A stretch of 43,165 nt of DNA from Peribacillus tepidiphilus (GCF_009466385.1 NZ_WIAQ01000009.1:78856-122020); one strand, 5' to 3'. Shown: positions 8,116 through 15,586, numbered from the stretch's first letter. Notes: generated by a model not told the origin, from the letters alone. Numbers and translations are program-made.

Positions 8116-9939
8116 TTATTTTTTAAAATGATAAGGGTATGTTGTTACAATTACATTTTTCTTATAAAGTAAATACGCTCTGATAAGTAAGCCTGATTGA
8201 TTATGCAGGATATTGTGCCAGCTTTTCTTCGTGATAAATTGTGGAATTAATACCGACACCCTGTAATTAGATTCGCTCGCTTTATGATCGACTATATCGA
8301 TAAATTTGCACAGTGGCTGGATAATACTTCTGTACTGGGAATGCAGGGTGACTAGCCGAACATCGGGCCGCCATTTATTCCATTTTTCCTCAAACTGTTT
8401 CTCATCTTCCCTATCAAATGAAACATAAACGGCAATAACCTGATCGGTTATTGATTTGGCGTAATTGATAGAAGTCTCAACCACTTTTGTAATCCCTGCA
8501 ACTGGAACGATGATAACATTTCCATCTATAGGCAATGATTTCTCTTCAGGATTCAGCCTTAACTGTTCTCCGACAGAATCATAATGAATTTTGATTCTGT
8601 GGAAGATATACACAATGACAGGCAAGAATATAAGAACTGACCAGACCTGTGCAAATTTTGTTAAAAAGAAGATGATCAATACAGTTAACGTAATGAGAGC
8701 CCCAACAAGGTTTGTGATAAATTTGAAAACCCAACCGGTAGGCTTTTCCCTTAACCATTTATAAATCATTCCAGTTTGAGCCAAGGTAAATGGTATAAAC
8801 ACCCCAACAGCATATAATGGAATAAGTTGTTCAGTTTGTCCTTTAAAAGCTACGATTAGAAGAATAGATGCAATACCTAAAATGATAATACCGTTAGAAT
8901 AACCAAGACGGTCACCGCGGACCGTGAACATTCTAGGGATAAATTTGTCTTTAGCCAGACTATAGGCTAATAGCGGGAAGGCTGAATATCCCGTATTGGC
9001 AGCCAGAACCAAGATAAGGGCTGTAGTCCCTTGAATAAAAAAGTAAATGAAATTGCGCCCGAATGTTTGAGCAGCAATCTGTGAAACCACTGTTTCTTCG
9101 CCTTTTGGCGCAATTCCATAATAGTAAGCCAGGAAAGTGATACCTGAGAATAGGACAGCAAGAAAAGCCCCCATTAAAACAAGTGTTTTTGCAGCATTCT
9201 TAGGCGCAGGTTCCTTAAAATTTGGAATCGCATTAGAAATGGCTTCCACACCTGTTAAGGCAGAACACCCAGATGCAAATGCCCTTAGCAATAAAAATAA
9301 CGTGATTCCTTGAACCGGGGTCCCAATTGGATGATGCAAGTCGGATGAGACATCCCCTGTTAAAATCTTGTACATACCGACTCCTATCAGGATCAATAAA
9401 GCAAATACAAATAAATAAACAGGGTAGGCCAGGATAGAGGCAGATTCTGTTACTCCCCTCAGGTTTAAAATCGTAATAAAAATGATCAGTGTTATTGCAA
9501 TTTCTACATTGTACGGATGCAGGGTAGGAAAAGCAGAAGTGATGGCATCCGTTCCTGCAGAGATACTTACAGCAACTGTTAAGATATAATCTACTAATAA
9601 AGAGCCGCCGGCAATCAGTCCAGGGTTAACTCCAAGATTTTCCTTTGAAACGACGTATGCTCCTCCTCCTTGTGGATAGGAGAAGATAATCTGCCGGTAA
9701 GACAGGATGAGTGCTGCTAAAAGAAACAACACTCCAAGGGCAATAGGAATAGAATACCAAAAAGCAATAGCGCCTATGGCAGCTAATACAATTAAAATTT
9801 GTTCTGTACCGTATGCCACAGAAGATAGGGCATCTGAAGAAAGAATCGCTAAAGCCTTAAGCTTAGTAAGCTTTTGTTCCCCTAACTCATGTGTTTTTAG
9901 AGGAGGACCTATCAGGATTCTCTTAATGGAAGAAAACAT
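8116..9939 (-). CDS. kimA: High-affinity potassium importer KimA (YdaO, APC superfamily)
   Basis: From ATG 9939 the protein has 607 residues, the same length as B. subtilis KimA, and begins MFSSIKRILIG as in that protein. An upstream in-frame ATG at 9960 has no ribosome binding site, while 9939 has GGTGGTG. About twelve transmembrane helices of the APC fold are followed by a cytoplasmic domain from about residue 460 (VIIVPVAGITKVV, AVYVSFDRED, LIPQFITKKSWHNILHNQS, ending PYHFKK), where family members bind cyclic di-AMP. KimA imports potassium with protons under potassium limitation. Regulation is double in this family: c-di-AMP blocks the protein and, through the leader riboswitch, its mRNA; that riboswitch is present here at about 10212-10350. 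The leader is about 480 bases. Confidence 0.95.
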   Translation of the reverse strand: MFSSIKRILIGPPLKTHELGEQKLTKLKALAILSSDALSSVAYGTEQILIVLAAIGAIAFWYSIPIALGVLFLLAALILSYRQIIFSYPQGGGAYVVSKENLGVNPGLIAGGSLLVDYILTVAVSISAGTDAITSAFPTLHPYNVEIAITLIIFITILNLRGVTESASILAYPVYLFVFALLILIGVGMYKILTGDVSSDLHHPIGTPVQGITLFLLLRAFASGCSALTGVEAISNAIPNFKEPAPKNAAKTLVLMGAFLAVLFSGITFLAYYYGIAPKGEETVVSQIAAQTFGRNFIYFFIQGTTALILVLAANTGYSAFPLLAYSLAKDKFIPRMFTVRGDRLGYSNGIIILGIASILLIVAFKGQTEQLIPLYAVGVFIPFTLAQTGMIYKWLREKPTGWVFKFITNLVGALITLTVLIIFFLTKFAQVWSVLIFLPVIVYIFHRIKIHYDSVGEQLRLNPEEKSLPIDGNVIIVPVAGITKVVETSINYAKSITDQVIAVYVSFDREDEKQFEEKWNKWRPDVRLVTLHSQYRSIIQPLCKFIDIVDHKASESNYRVSVLIPQFITKKSWHNILHNQSGLLIRAYLLYKKNVIVTTYPYHFKK

Positions 9940-10022
9940 TATTTCACCACCAACTAACATAAGAAAAAATAATAAACGTTGATTTTATTATCTTTTTAAA
10001 TGAATTAAGTATCCGGTCATAA

Positions 10023-10074
10023 CTCCCCTTATTTCCATTCTGTAATTAGGTTGCAATTGCATAAAATAAGGGAG
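10023..10074 (-). other. Inverted repeat in the kimA leader
   Basis: CTCCCCTTATTT (10023-10034) and AAATAAGGGAG (10064-10074) can form an 11-bp stem. It lies between the riboswitch terminator and the kimA start, so it would be in read-through kimA mRNA. There is no T-tract after it in the kimA direction. On the plus strand seven Ts follow (10081-10087), so it may instead stop antisense transcription. Confidence 0.5.
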
Positions 10075-10167
10075 CTCATGCTTTTTTTCATCCTGTAATC
10101 TTTCCTGAATAAGTCGGTTTGTACCAATTTTTTATTTGGGATATAGGTCTTTTTCCTGGTTTAAAGG

Positions 10168-10203
10168 CAAAAAAACACAGAGGCAGTAAACCCCTGTGTT
10201 AAA
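10168..10203 (-). terminator. Riboswitch-controlled terminator in the kimA leader
   Basis: In the kimA direction, AACACAGGGG pairs with CCTCTGTGTT (one wobble) around a short loop and is followed by seven Ts. It lies directly after the c-di-AMP aptamer, the expected place for the expression platform. Ligand binding to this aptamer class favours termination. Confidence 0.88.
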
Positions 10204-10211
10204 AAACAGTG

Positions 10212-10350
10212 TTTCCTCCTCCAATACGCTTACGAGGTTAGCTGTCGGATTCGGGTTTTGAAGTAACCCTACCTTAAAGGATTCACCCCAAGTACGTTCA
10301 TTTAACGTACAGAATTGGATCCCCCGTTCAAAATGATTCAGCGATAATAG
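10212..10350 (-). promoter_or_regulatory. Cyclic di-AMP riboswitch (ydaO/yuaA class)
   Basis: Read on the minus strand, the conserved blocks appear in order: ATCGCTGAATC, ACGGGGGATCC, a variable hairpin TGTACGTTAAATGAACGTAC, TTGGGGTGAATCC, GGTAGGGTTACTTC, AACCCGAATCCGACAGC, TAACCTCGTAAGCG, GGAGGAGG. These match the ydaO/yuaA aptamer, which binds two c-di-AMP molecules and turns downstream genes off. It precedes kimA, the gene it most often controls, and a terminator follows it. Confidence 0.96.
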
Positions 10351-10429
10351 TTATTCTTTTGATTGCGATATTCTACTTCGATTTTTTAAGATTGTTAAGT
10401 TAAATTTTTGTGACCTATGTCCGAAAAAT

Positions 10430-10438
10430 AGTATACCA
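10430..10438 (-). promoter_or_regulatory. Extended -10 promoter of the kimA leader
   Basis: On the minus strand TGGTATACT is an extended -10 (TG-n-TATACT) about 80 bases before the aptamer. No strong -35 is present at 16-18 bp. Confidence 0.5.
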
Positions 10439-10565
10439 CAAAAATATTCATAAACGTCACTGTTATTTTTTGATAAAATAAAGAGGCAATCTACTATCAC
10501 CTTTACAAGGTCAAGGATTATGATAAATAGACAAATTACTTTTAAAATTGGGGTGGAGATACAAA

Positions 10566-10784
10566 GTGGATCAGGAATTCCGTTTGGCTTGGCACGCAAT
10601 GATTGAGGATGGCAGCGTGTTGACAGGTCGTAGCTTAATACAAGCAGAAAATGAGCAAGAGGCTGCGAATTTGCTCGTTAGCAAAATATCACACGAATAT
10701 AAGATTAGGCCACATTTAATTAGAATCGAGTCTATAATCCCAATGCACAAACAGCCCCTTCAAGAAGACAAAGAAGCTGAATAA
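10566..10784 (+). CDS. Small protein of unknown function
   Basis: A 72-residue protein starting at GTG 10566, about nine bases after GGTGGAG (10550-10556). It begins MDQEFRLAWHAMIEDG and has a charged, hydrophilic C-terminus (QEDKEAE). No signal peptide, membrane segment, cysteine pair or family motif was recognised. The middle (SLIQAENEQEAANLLVSKI) reads as an alpha helix. It is divergent from kimA and sits just before a DnaA-box cluster. A hairpin terminator follows at 10797. Coding status is supported by the binding site, length, composition and terminator. No function is proposed. Confidence 0.65.
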   Translation: MDQEFRLAWHAMIEDGSVLTGRSLIQAENEQEAANLLVSKISHEYKIRPHLIRIESIIPMHKQPLQEDKEAE

Positions 10785-10796
10785 CGAGCATCTTAG

Positions 10797-10826
10797 AAAC
10801 ACACACAAGCAGCGTGTGTTTTCTTG
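10797..10826 (+). terminator. Intrinsic terminator after the small gene
   Basis: AAACACAC (10797-10804) pairs with GTGTGTTT (10814-10821), followed by TCTTGTTTTT. Confidence 0.7.
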
Positions 10827-10843
10827 TTTTTATAGACAAATAT

Positions 10844-11015
10844 TTATCCACAGCTAAAAAGCTAAGGAATAGAATATTAATGAGTTTTATCCACAGTATA
10901 CACAGGGACGTGTCTCTTTTTATGTGAATGACTTTTGAATAATAGTCATTGTATTTAAAGAAGATAAAAAGTTGTTCACAATATTCACACTTATGTGGAT
11001 AATTGTTGTGGATAA
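10844..11015. other. Cluster of DnaA boxes
   Basis: Four exact copies of the 9-bp DnaA box TTATCCACA lie within 172 bp: 10844-10852 and 10887-10895 on the plus strand, 10994-11002 and 11007-11015 on the minus strand. Two relaxed boxes, TTGTTCACA (10972-10980) and ATATTCACA (10981-10989), are back to back just before the minus-strand pair. The DNA between is AT-rich. No dnaA, dnaN or rpmH is near, so this is not oriC; it resembles the DnaA-box clusters outside the origin that titrate or regulate DnaA. The rest of the 10827-11347 gap shows no gene. Confidence 0.8.
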
Positions 11016-11347
11016 TGAAGGCTACTAGTTGTTCCAGGTAGAATTATCAGGTATATTCTGATCTTTAATCGCCCCCTTTTAATTAATCTGTTTCGTTTCT
11101 TAGTCATTAAAAAGCTGTAACAGATAAACCGTTTTTGGTTATTTATATTGCTTGTAAAGGTATGGAAAAATAATTGTGAATACATTGTGAAGTCTGTTGC
11201 CAAAAGAAGGTAATAGGAGTATTATAAAAGTGAAAGAAGATAGTGAGAAAATTCATAAGAATCACAATTATGATACACGTTGTCTTCTTTCAGTAATACA
11301 GCTGGCTGGCTAAAAGTTTCATCTGAAGTATATTTTTTTCGGATAGT

Positions 11348-11365
11348 TTGTGAATTGATTCACAA
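11348..11365. promoter_or_regulatory. Rex-type (or Fnr-like) operator upstream of doxX
   Basis: TTGTGAATTGATTCACAA matches the Rex consensus TTGTGAA-N4-TTCACAA exactly. It also contains TGTGA-N6-TCACA, the Fnr/Crp pattern. It ends 44 bases before the ATG at 11410, and its 5' half can serve as a -35 region (TTGTGA with TTATTT about 18 bp downstream), which favours repression by Rex over activation by Fnr. Confidence 0.72.
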
Positions 11366-11409
11366 AAGCACTTATTTTACTTTTAAAAAAATTTTAGGAG
11401 ATGAGTAAC

Positions 11410-11913
11410 ATGAACACTACATGGAAAAATGGACCAGTAGCGGGAATAGTTTGGGCGTTATTAAGAATTTGGTTAGGTGTACAATGGTTACAAGCTGGTT
11501 GGCATAAAGTAATCGATGGTTTTGATGCGAGCGGATTCATGAAGGGTGCTATTGCAAAAGCAACAGGTGAACATCCTGCAGTTCAAGGCTGGTACGCAGC
11601 ATTCCTTGAAAACGTCGCAGTTCCAAATGCAGGATTATTCAGCTTCTTGGTAGCGTGGGGCGAAGTATTGGTAGGGATCGGATTGATTTTAGGTGCAGCA
11701 ACAATTCCAGCTTTACTAGCAGGAGCATTTATGAACCTCAACTTCTTACTAGCTGGTACAACAAGCACTAACCCAATCCTATATACAGTTGCAATCATTC
11801 TTCTATTCGCTGGTACAGGTGCATACTATTACGGAGTTGACAGATTCGCAGTTCCTTTCATCAAAGAACGGATTGGCAAAGGTGCTGCTAACAATAAAGT
11901 CATTGTTCACTAA
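11410..11913 (+). CDS. DoxX family membrane protein
   Basis: A 167-residue protein with about four transmembrane helices and the DoxX pattern: ALLRIWLGVQWLQAGWHKV near residues 13-31, a loop rich in small residues, then LFSFLVAWGEVLVGIGLILG near 77-96. DoxX/DoxD proteins are membrane subunits linked to quinone or thiol redox chemistry; the exact reaction here is unknown. ATG 11410 is chosen because AGGAG (11396-11400) lies nine bases upstream; the in-frame ATG at 11401 touches that site. A single Rex-type operator lies just upstream, suggesting control by the NADH/NAD ratio or oxygen. It appears monocistronic. The 990-base gap after it holds a 52-bp repeat array and a 12-bp inverted repeat and no gene. 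Confidence 0.82.
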   Translation: MNTTWKNGPVAGIVWALLRIWLGVQWLQAGWHKVIDGFDASGFMKGAIAKATGEHPAVQGWYAAFLENVAVPNAGLFSFLVAWGEVLVGIGLILGAATIPALLAGAFMNLNFLLAGTTSTNPILYTVAIILLFAGTGAYYYGVDRFAVPFIKERIGKGAANNKVIVH

Positions 11914-12187
11914 TGATATAAACTGAAAGCAGGAGTTTTTCTTAAGTAGTTCAGTTTTAAGTAAAAAAAAATATATTTACACCATCATTTAGAGTCCTAT
12001 TCGTATATGAATTGGACTCTTTATTTTTATTGATATAGCAACGTTTTATATGAAAAACATATAAATATCATTAAAAATAATCTAGAGGGTATTGGTCTCT
12101 ATCAATTTAAATGTTAATTTCGATGACAAGTAGGAGAAAAAAGTCTGATGTAAATGTAAATGAAATTATTTTTTTGGAACTCCCCTA

Positions 12188-12610
12188 ATTTGGACTATGA
12201 TAGGCAATTTCTTACTTGTCCTGTCCGAATAACCTTGGTATTTGGACCCCCTTAGGCGATTTGCTACATGTCCTGTCCAAATAACCACCGTATTCGGACA
12301 CCCCCAGGTTATTTTCTGTAAGTCCTGTCCGAATAACCACCGTATTCGGACCCCCTAAGGCGATTTGCTACATGTCCTGTCCGAATAATCTCCGTATTCG
12401 GACCCCCTTAGGCGATTTGCTACATGTCCTGTCCGAATAATCTCCGTATTCGGACCCCCGCAAGTTATTTACTGTATGTCCTGTCCGAATAACCTTCGTA
12501 TTCGGACACCCGCAGTCTATTTACTGTAAGTCCTGTCCGAATAACCACCGTATTCGGACTACCAAAGGTAATATCCTGTTTGGCTTGTCCGAATAGCCCT
12601 CGCATTTGCA
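12188..12610. repeat. Tandem array of 52-bp units with internal inverted repeats (array D)
   Basis: TGTCC starts at 12222, 12274, 12326, 12378, 12430, 12482, 12534 and 12586, exactly 52 bp apart; a decayed half unit precedes. Each unit has TGTCCGAATA, a spacer of about seven bases such as ACCACCG or ATCTCCG, then TATTCGGAC, so it can form a 9-10 bp hairpin. A linker follows, of two kinds: TTAGGCGATTTGCTACATG or a TTATTTACTGTATG-like form. The edges (first and last units) are more diverged. It lies between doxX and the convergent yfhD. It is not CRISPR: the linkers are themselves repeated. Confidence 0.92.
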
Positions 12611-12649
12611 TTAATGTAATGATCTGTTCAATTACTTGCTACAGCTATA

Positions 12650-12688
12650 AAGAAACACACGATATTTCCTATATGCCGTGTGTTTCTT
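12650..12688. other. Perfect 12-bp inverted repeat
   Basis: AAGAAACACACG (12650-12661) pairs with CGTGTGTTTCTT (12677-12688) around a 15-base loop. There is no real T-tract on either side. It may act as a terminator for the convergent doxX and yfhD transcripts. Nothing else was seen from 12689 to 12905. Confidence 0.55.
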
Positions 12689-12905
12689 CGTGTGATTTTA
12701 AATTTGCTCAAGTACAAGCACTTTATGGGCTAAAATACTTAATAATTTGGTTCCAAATTCACTGCCATTTAGTACAAGAATTTGTTGTCTTATTATAAAA
12801 TTCTACTTCAAAAACGGATCTACTGGAGTTTTCAGTAAACAAACACTCATATCGGTATCCTGTCTAAGTAAAAAATCTAGATTGAATACGTTTAATCTCT
12901 GCATA

Positions 12906-13055
12906 TTATTTATTTTGTTCTCTTCTTTTTGCTCTTTCATCAGCAGCCTTTGACCGGGCTTGTGCTTCAAGATCTTCATGATCTGCAAGCTCAGAGGAAT
13001 ACTCCACATCCAAGCCGCCGCTTACCTTATTGTTGAATGATTGATTTTTTTTCAT
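12906..13055 (-). CDS. yfhD: YfhD family small protein
   Basis: A 49-residue, charged, cytoplasmic protein starting at ATG 13055 with GAGGTG upstream. It reads MKKNQSFNNKVSGG, then LDVEYSSELADHEDLEAQARS, then a basic tail ending RREQNK. The ELAD.EDLEA segment is the mark of YfhD-like proteins of Bacillaceae. Function is unknown. It lies next to yfhE and yfhF on the same strand, as in B. subtilis, which supports the call. Confidence 0.78.
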   Translation of the reverse strand: MKKNQSFNNKVSGGLDVEYSSELADHEDLEAQARSKAADERAKRREQNK

Positions 13056-13122
13056 CGTTCTTTTCACCTCATGTTTATGGATATAGTACTATTGTTTGTT
13101 TTGTGAAAGAACTTATGTATTC

Positions 13123-13245
13123 TTAATAATTCTTCTTTTTAATAAAGCCAGCTGCCCGATCAGCCATTTTGAACTCATGTTGGTATGTAACCTCTTGGGC
13201 TCCAGTGAGTCTAGTCTTTATTTTTTCCTTTTTCTTCTTTTCCAT
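13123..13245 (-). CDS. yfhE: YfhE family small protein
   Basis: A 40-residue basic protein starting at ATG 13245 with AAGGAG nine bases upstream. It begins MEKKKKEKIKTRLTGAQEV, continues with TYQHEFKMADRAAGF, and ends IKKKNY. The AQEV...EFK.ADRAAG pattern and the position between yfhD and yfhF match YfhE of Bacillus. Function is unknown. It has no cysteines or membrane segment. Confidence 0.8.
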   Translation of the reverse strand: MEKKKKEKIKTRLTGAQEVTYQHEFKMADRAAGFIKKKNY

Positions 13246-13293
13246 CCTGATCACTCCTTAATTGAGATTATTAGCATTTTTTCCTTTCATATT

Positions 13294-13323
13294 AAAAAAA
13301 ATACTCACTTTCATGAAGTGAGT
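13294..13323 (-). terminator. Intrinsic terminator after yfhF
   Basis: ACTCACTT and GAAGTGAGT (13303-13323) form an eight- to nine-base-pair stem with a TCAT loop. In the minus direction it is followed by ATTTTTTTTAA. Confidence 0.85.
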
Positions 13324-13333
13324 GTGAAGGATC

Positions 13334-14239
13334 CTATCTTAACAAATCCTCTAAAGCCTCTTTGATATGAGGATATGTAAAAGAATATGCATGGTTTATT
13401 AATTTTTGTGGGAGTACTTTTTGTCCTTCCAAGACAAGAATACTCATTTCACCTAAAGCTAATTTCAACAAGGGGGAGGGGACGGGTAACCAATGTGGTT
13501 TTTGCATGATCTTTGCAATGGCCCTTCCTAGCTCCTCCATTCGTACAGGATTTGGGGATGTAATATTAACAGCACCAGCAATAGCGGAGTTATGGATGGC
13601 AAACACTACTGCTCTTACGACATCTTCAATATGGACCCAGGACATCCATTGCTTGCCGCTTCCTACGGTACCTCCAGCAAAGAATTTGTATGGTATAATC
13701 AATCTTGGCAAAGCTCCACCTTCTTTTCCTAAAATAATGCCGAATCGCAAAAAGACGGTTCTAACGCCTAATTGCTGCGCTTTTGAAGCTTCTTTTTCCC
13801 ATTGCTGAACGGTATGTGCCAAAAAGTCATAACCAACGTCTGGAGAATCCTCAGTAAAAACTTCTGTGTCAGAAATGCCATAATAACCGATTGCACTAGC
13901 GTTTATTAGAACATCCGGCATTTTTTTCATGCTCTTCATGATTCTTATTATTTCAGAAGTCGCATGAAGGCGGCTTTGCAAAATTCGTCTTTTTTGTTTT
14001 TTAGTCCATCTGCCATTATTGATGGATTCTCCTGCTAAGTTTATGAATATGTCACAATTCTCAAGCTCTTTTTCTGGGGATGTTCCTTCCTTCAACCACT
14101 CAATAAAGTGAAGGTTTTCCTTTTCTTGTTTGCCATTTTTGTTTCTAGTCAAAATTAACACTTCATGATTTTCAGCCAACAATCGATCTGTAATGGCTTT
14201 CCCAACAAAACCAGTTCCGCCTGCAATCGCAACTTTCAT
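13334..14239 (-). CDS. yfhF: NAD-dependent epimerase-like protein YfhF (SDR39U1 / TIGR01777 type)
   Basis: A 301-residue extended short-chain dehydrogenase-like protein. It begins MKVAIAGGTGFVGKAI, with the Rossmann GGTGFVG at residues 7-13, and shows INLAGESI near 79, INASAIGYYG near 127-136 (the catalytic Tyr region), and MSWVHIEDVVRA near 205. The C-terminal domain contains ALGEMS and GQKVLPQKL, typical of this family. Its substrate is unknown. Start ATG 14239 is set by GGAGGAAGG just upstream; longer in-frame starts run into the promoter region shared with recX. It is divergent from recX, as in B. subtilis, and ends at a good terminator. Confidence 0.9.
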   Translation of the reverse strand: MKVAIAGGTGFVGKAITDRLLAENHEVLILTRNKNGKQEKENLHFIEWLKEGTSPEKELENCDIFINLAGESINNGRWTKKQKRRILQSRLHATSEIIRIMKSMKKMPDVLINASAIGYYGISDTEVFTEDSPDVGYDFLAHTVQQWEKEASKAQQLGVRTVFLRFGIILGKEGGALPRLIIPYKFFAGGTVGSGKQWMSWVHIEDVVRAVVFAIHNSAIAGAVNITSPNPVRMEELGRAIAKIMQKPHWLPVPSPLLKLALGEMSILVLEGQKVLPQKLINHAYSFTYPHIKEALEDLLR

Positions 14240-14330
14240 TTTTCCTTCCTCCTCTCTCTTATATATTTCGATTAACTTTATAGCAATACCTTTTAAGGAA
14301 TGTGCTACATTTAATAATGAGGTGATAAAC

Positions 14331-15143
14331 ATGGCATATATCACGAAGATTACGGTTCAAAAAAAGCTCAAAGATCGCTATAACATTTTTCTAGATAAGG
14401 GTCGAGGAGAAGAGTATGCCTTTAGCGTGAGTGAAGACGTGCTCATTAAGCATGGTTTAAAAAAAGGCATGGAAATTGATGAATTAGACATAATGGAAAT
14501 TCAATATCAAGAAGATATTCAAAAGGCATATACCCAATCCATCCAATTTTTATCCATCAGGATGCGCTCCGAGCAAGAAGTTCGGCAGCATTTGAAGAAA
14601 AAGGAATGGGATGCTCCTATTATCCAGGAGGTCATTCACAAATTAAAGAAATTCAATTACATCAATGACCTTGAATTTGCAAAGGCATATGTACGTACGC
14701 AAATAAATACGACAAAAAAAGGTCCACAGCTGATTACGAAAGAGCTTAATGAAAAAGGTGTAGCAGAAGATTCTATTCAAAAAGCGATAAAAGAATATGA
14801 TGAACACCTGCAAATAGAACATGCAAAGGCTTTGATTGAAAAAAACAAAAAGTCGTCTAAAAGGATTTCCACTGTTGAATATAGGAGAAAAATGGAGCAA
14901 ATGCTTTTCAGTAAAGGCTTTCCTTCATGGGTTGTCCAAGAAATTATAGTGAATGAGCCGTTTGAAAATGATCTAGATGAGGAATGGGAAAGTTTATGCT
15001 ATCAAGGCGTTAAAGCTCATAAACGTTATATGAAATATGAAGGATTTCAATATGAGCAAAAGATGAAGCAAGCCTTATACCGAAAAGGGTTCTCCATTGA
15101 ATTAATAGAAAAATTTTTAAATGAAAAAGAAGAATACGTTTAG
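14331..15143 (+). CDS. recX: Recombination regulator RecX
   Basis: A 270-residue protein that modulates RecA filaments. It starts MAYITKITVQKKLKDRYNIF at ATG 14331 behind GAGGTG. It has the RecX three-helix repeats: LSIRMRSEQEVRQHLKKK near residue 76, VIHKLKKFNYINDLEFAKAYV near 101, and further repeats with YRRKMEQMLFSKGF near 183 and EQKMKQALYRKGF near 241. The long form with four or so repeats is normal for Bacillus (264 residues). It is divergent from yfhF with about 90 bases between the starts, and yfhH follows in the same direction after 73 bases, so the two may be cotranscribed. Confidence 0.93.
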   Translation: MAYITKITVQKKLKDRYNIFLDKGRGEEYAFSVSEDVLIKHGLKKGMEIDELDIMEIQYQEDIQKAYTQSIQFLSIRMRSEQEVRQHLKKKEWDAPIIQEVIHKLKKFNYINDLEFAKAYVRTQINTTKKGPQLITKELNEKGVAEDSIQKAIKEYDEHLQIEHAKALIEKNKKSSKRISTVEYRRKMEQMLFSKGFPSWVVQEIIVNEPFENDLDEEWESLCYQGVKAHKRYMKYEGFQYEQKMKQALYRKGFSIELIEKFLNEKEEYV

Positions 15144-15216
15144 CTTATCCAAATGCTAGCATAGCAAAATTTTGTTAGACTATATGTATTCATTTTTATT
15201 TAACGAGGTGCAATAT

Positions 15217-15564
15217 ATGGAAAAAAGATACAGCCAGATGTCCAAGCATGAGCTTCAACAAGAAATTGCTTCACTTCATGAAAAGGCTAGGAAAGCTGAG
15301 CAAATGGGAATGGTCAATGAATTTGCGGTTTTAGAAAGAAAAGCAATTATGGCAAAATCGTATCTGTTAAATCCCGACGATTATAAACCAGGTGAAATTT
15401 ATCCTATTGAAGGTGACCCGGGTTCCTATTTTAAAATTGACTATATGAACGGAATTTTTGCGTGGGGCTATCGTCTGAACGGAAATGGAAAAGAAGAAGC
15501 GTTGCCTATTGCCTTACTAAAGCAGCAAAATGAACAGGAAAAAGAAGATCAAGGAATATTTTAG
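15217..15564 (+). CDS. yfhH: YfhH family protein (DUF1811)
   Basis: A 115-residue cytoplasmic protein of unknown function, starting MEKRYSQMSKHELQQEI at ATG 15217 with GAGGTG upstream. The N-terminal half is helical (KARKAEQMGMVNEFAVLERK), and the C-terminal half holds the conserved strand-rich region PGEIYPIEGDPGSYFKIDY and GIFAWGYRLNG. This is the DUF1811 pattern of YfhH, which follows recX in Bacillus. The C-terminus (KQQNEQEKEDQGIF) is longer and more charged than usual. An 11-bp inverted repeat overlaps its stop codon. Confidence 0.88.
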   Translation: MEKRYSQMSKHELQQEIASLHEKARKAEQMGMVNEFAVLERKAIMAKSYLLNPDDYKPGEIYPIEGDPGSYFKIDYMNGIFAWGYRLNGNGKEEALPIALLKQQNEQEKEDQGIF

Positions 15565-15586
15565 TGAATTATCTTAATATTCCTTG
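15550..15586. other. Inverted repeat over the yfhH stop codon
   Basis: CAAGGAATATT (15550-15560) pairs with AATATTCCTTG (15576-15586) around a 15-base loop. The first arm lies in the last codons of yfhH. There is no T-run, so it may protect the mRNA end or terminate weakly. Confidence 0.55.

Noticed and set aside
10844-11015. Chromosomal replication origin
   Set aside because: Perfect DnaA boxes are present, but dnaA, dnaN, rpmH and the usual origin neighbours are absent and the surroundings match the yfh region far from oriC.
12188-12610. Possible CRISPR array
   Set aside because: The 52-bp units repeat as a whole: the segments between palindromes are themselves near-copies of two types, so there are no unique spacers, and no cas genes are present.
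12803-13009. 68-codon open frame on the minus strand
   Set aside because: It overlaps yfhD in another frame, has no ribosome binding site, and yfhD has recognisable family residues and synteny.
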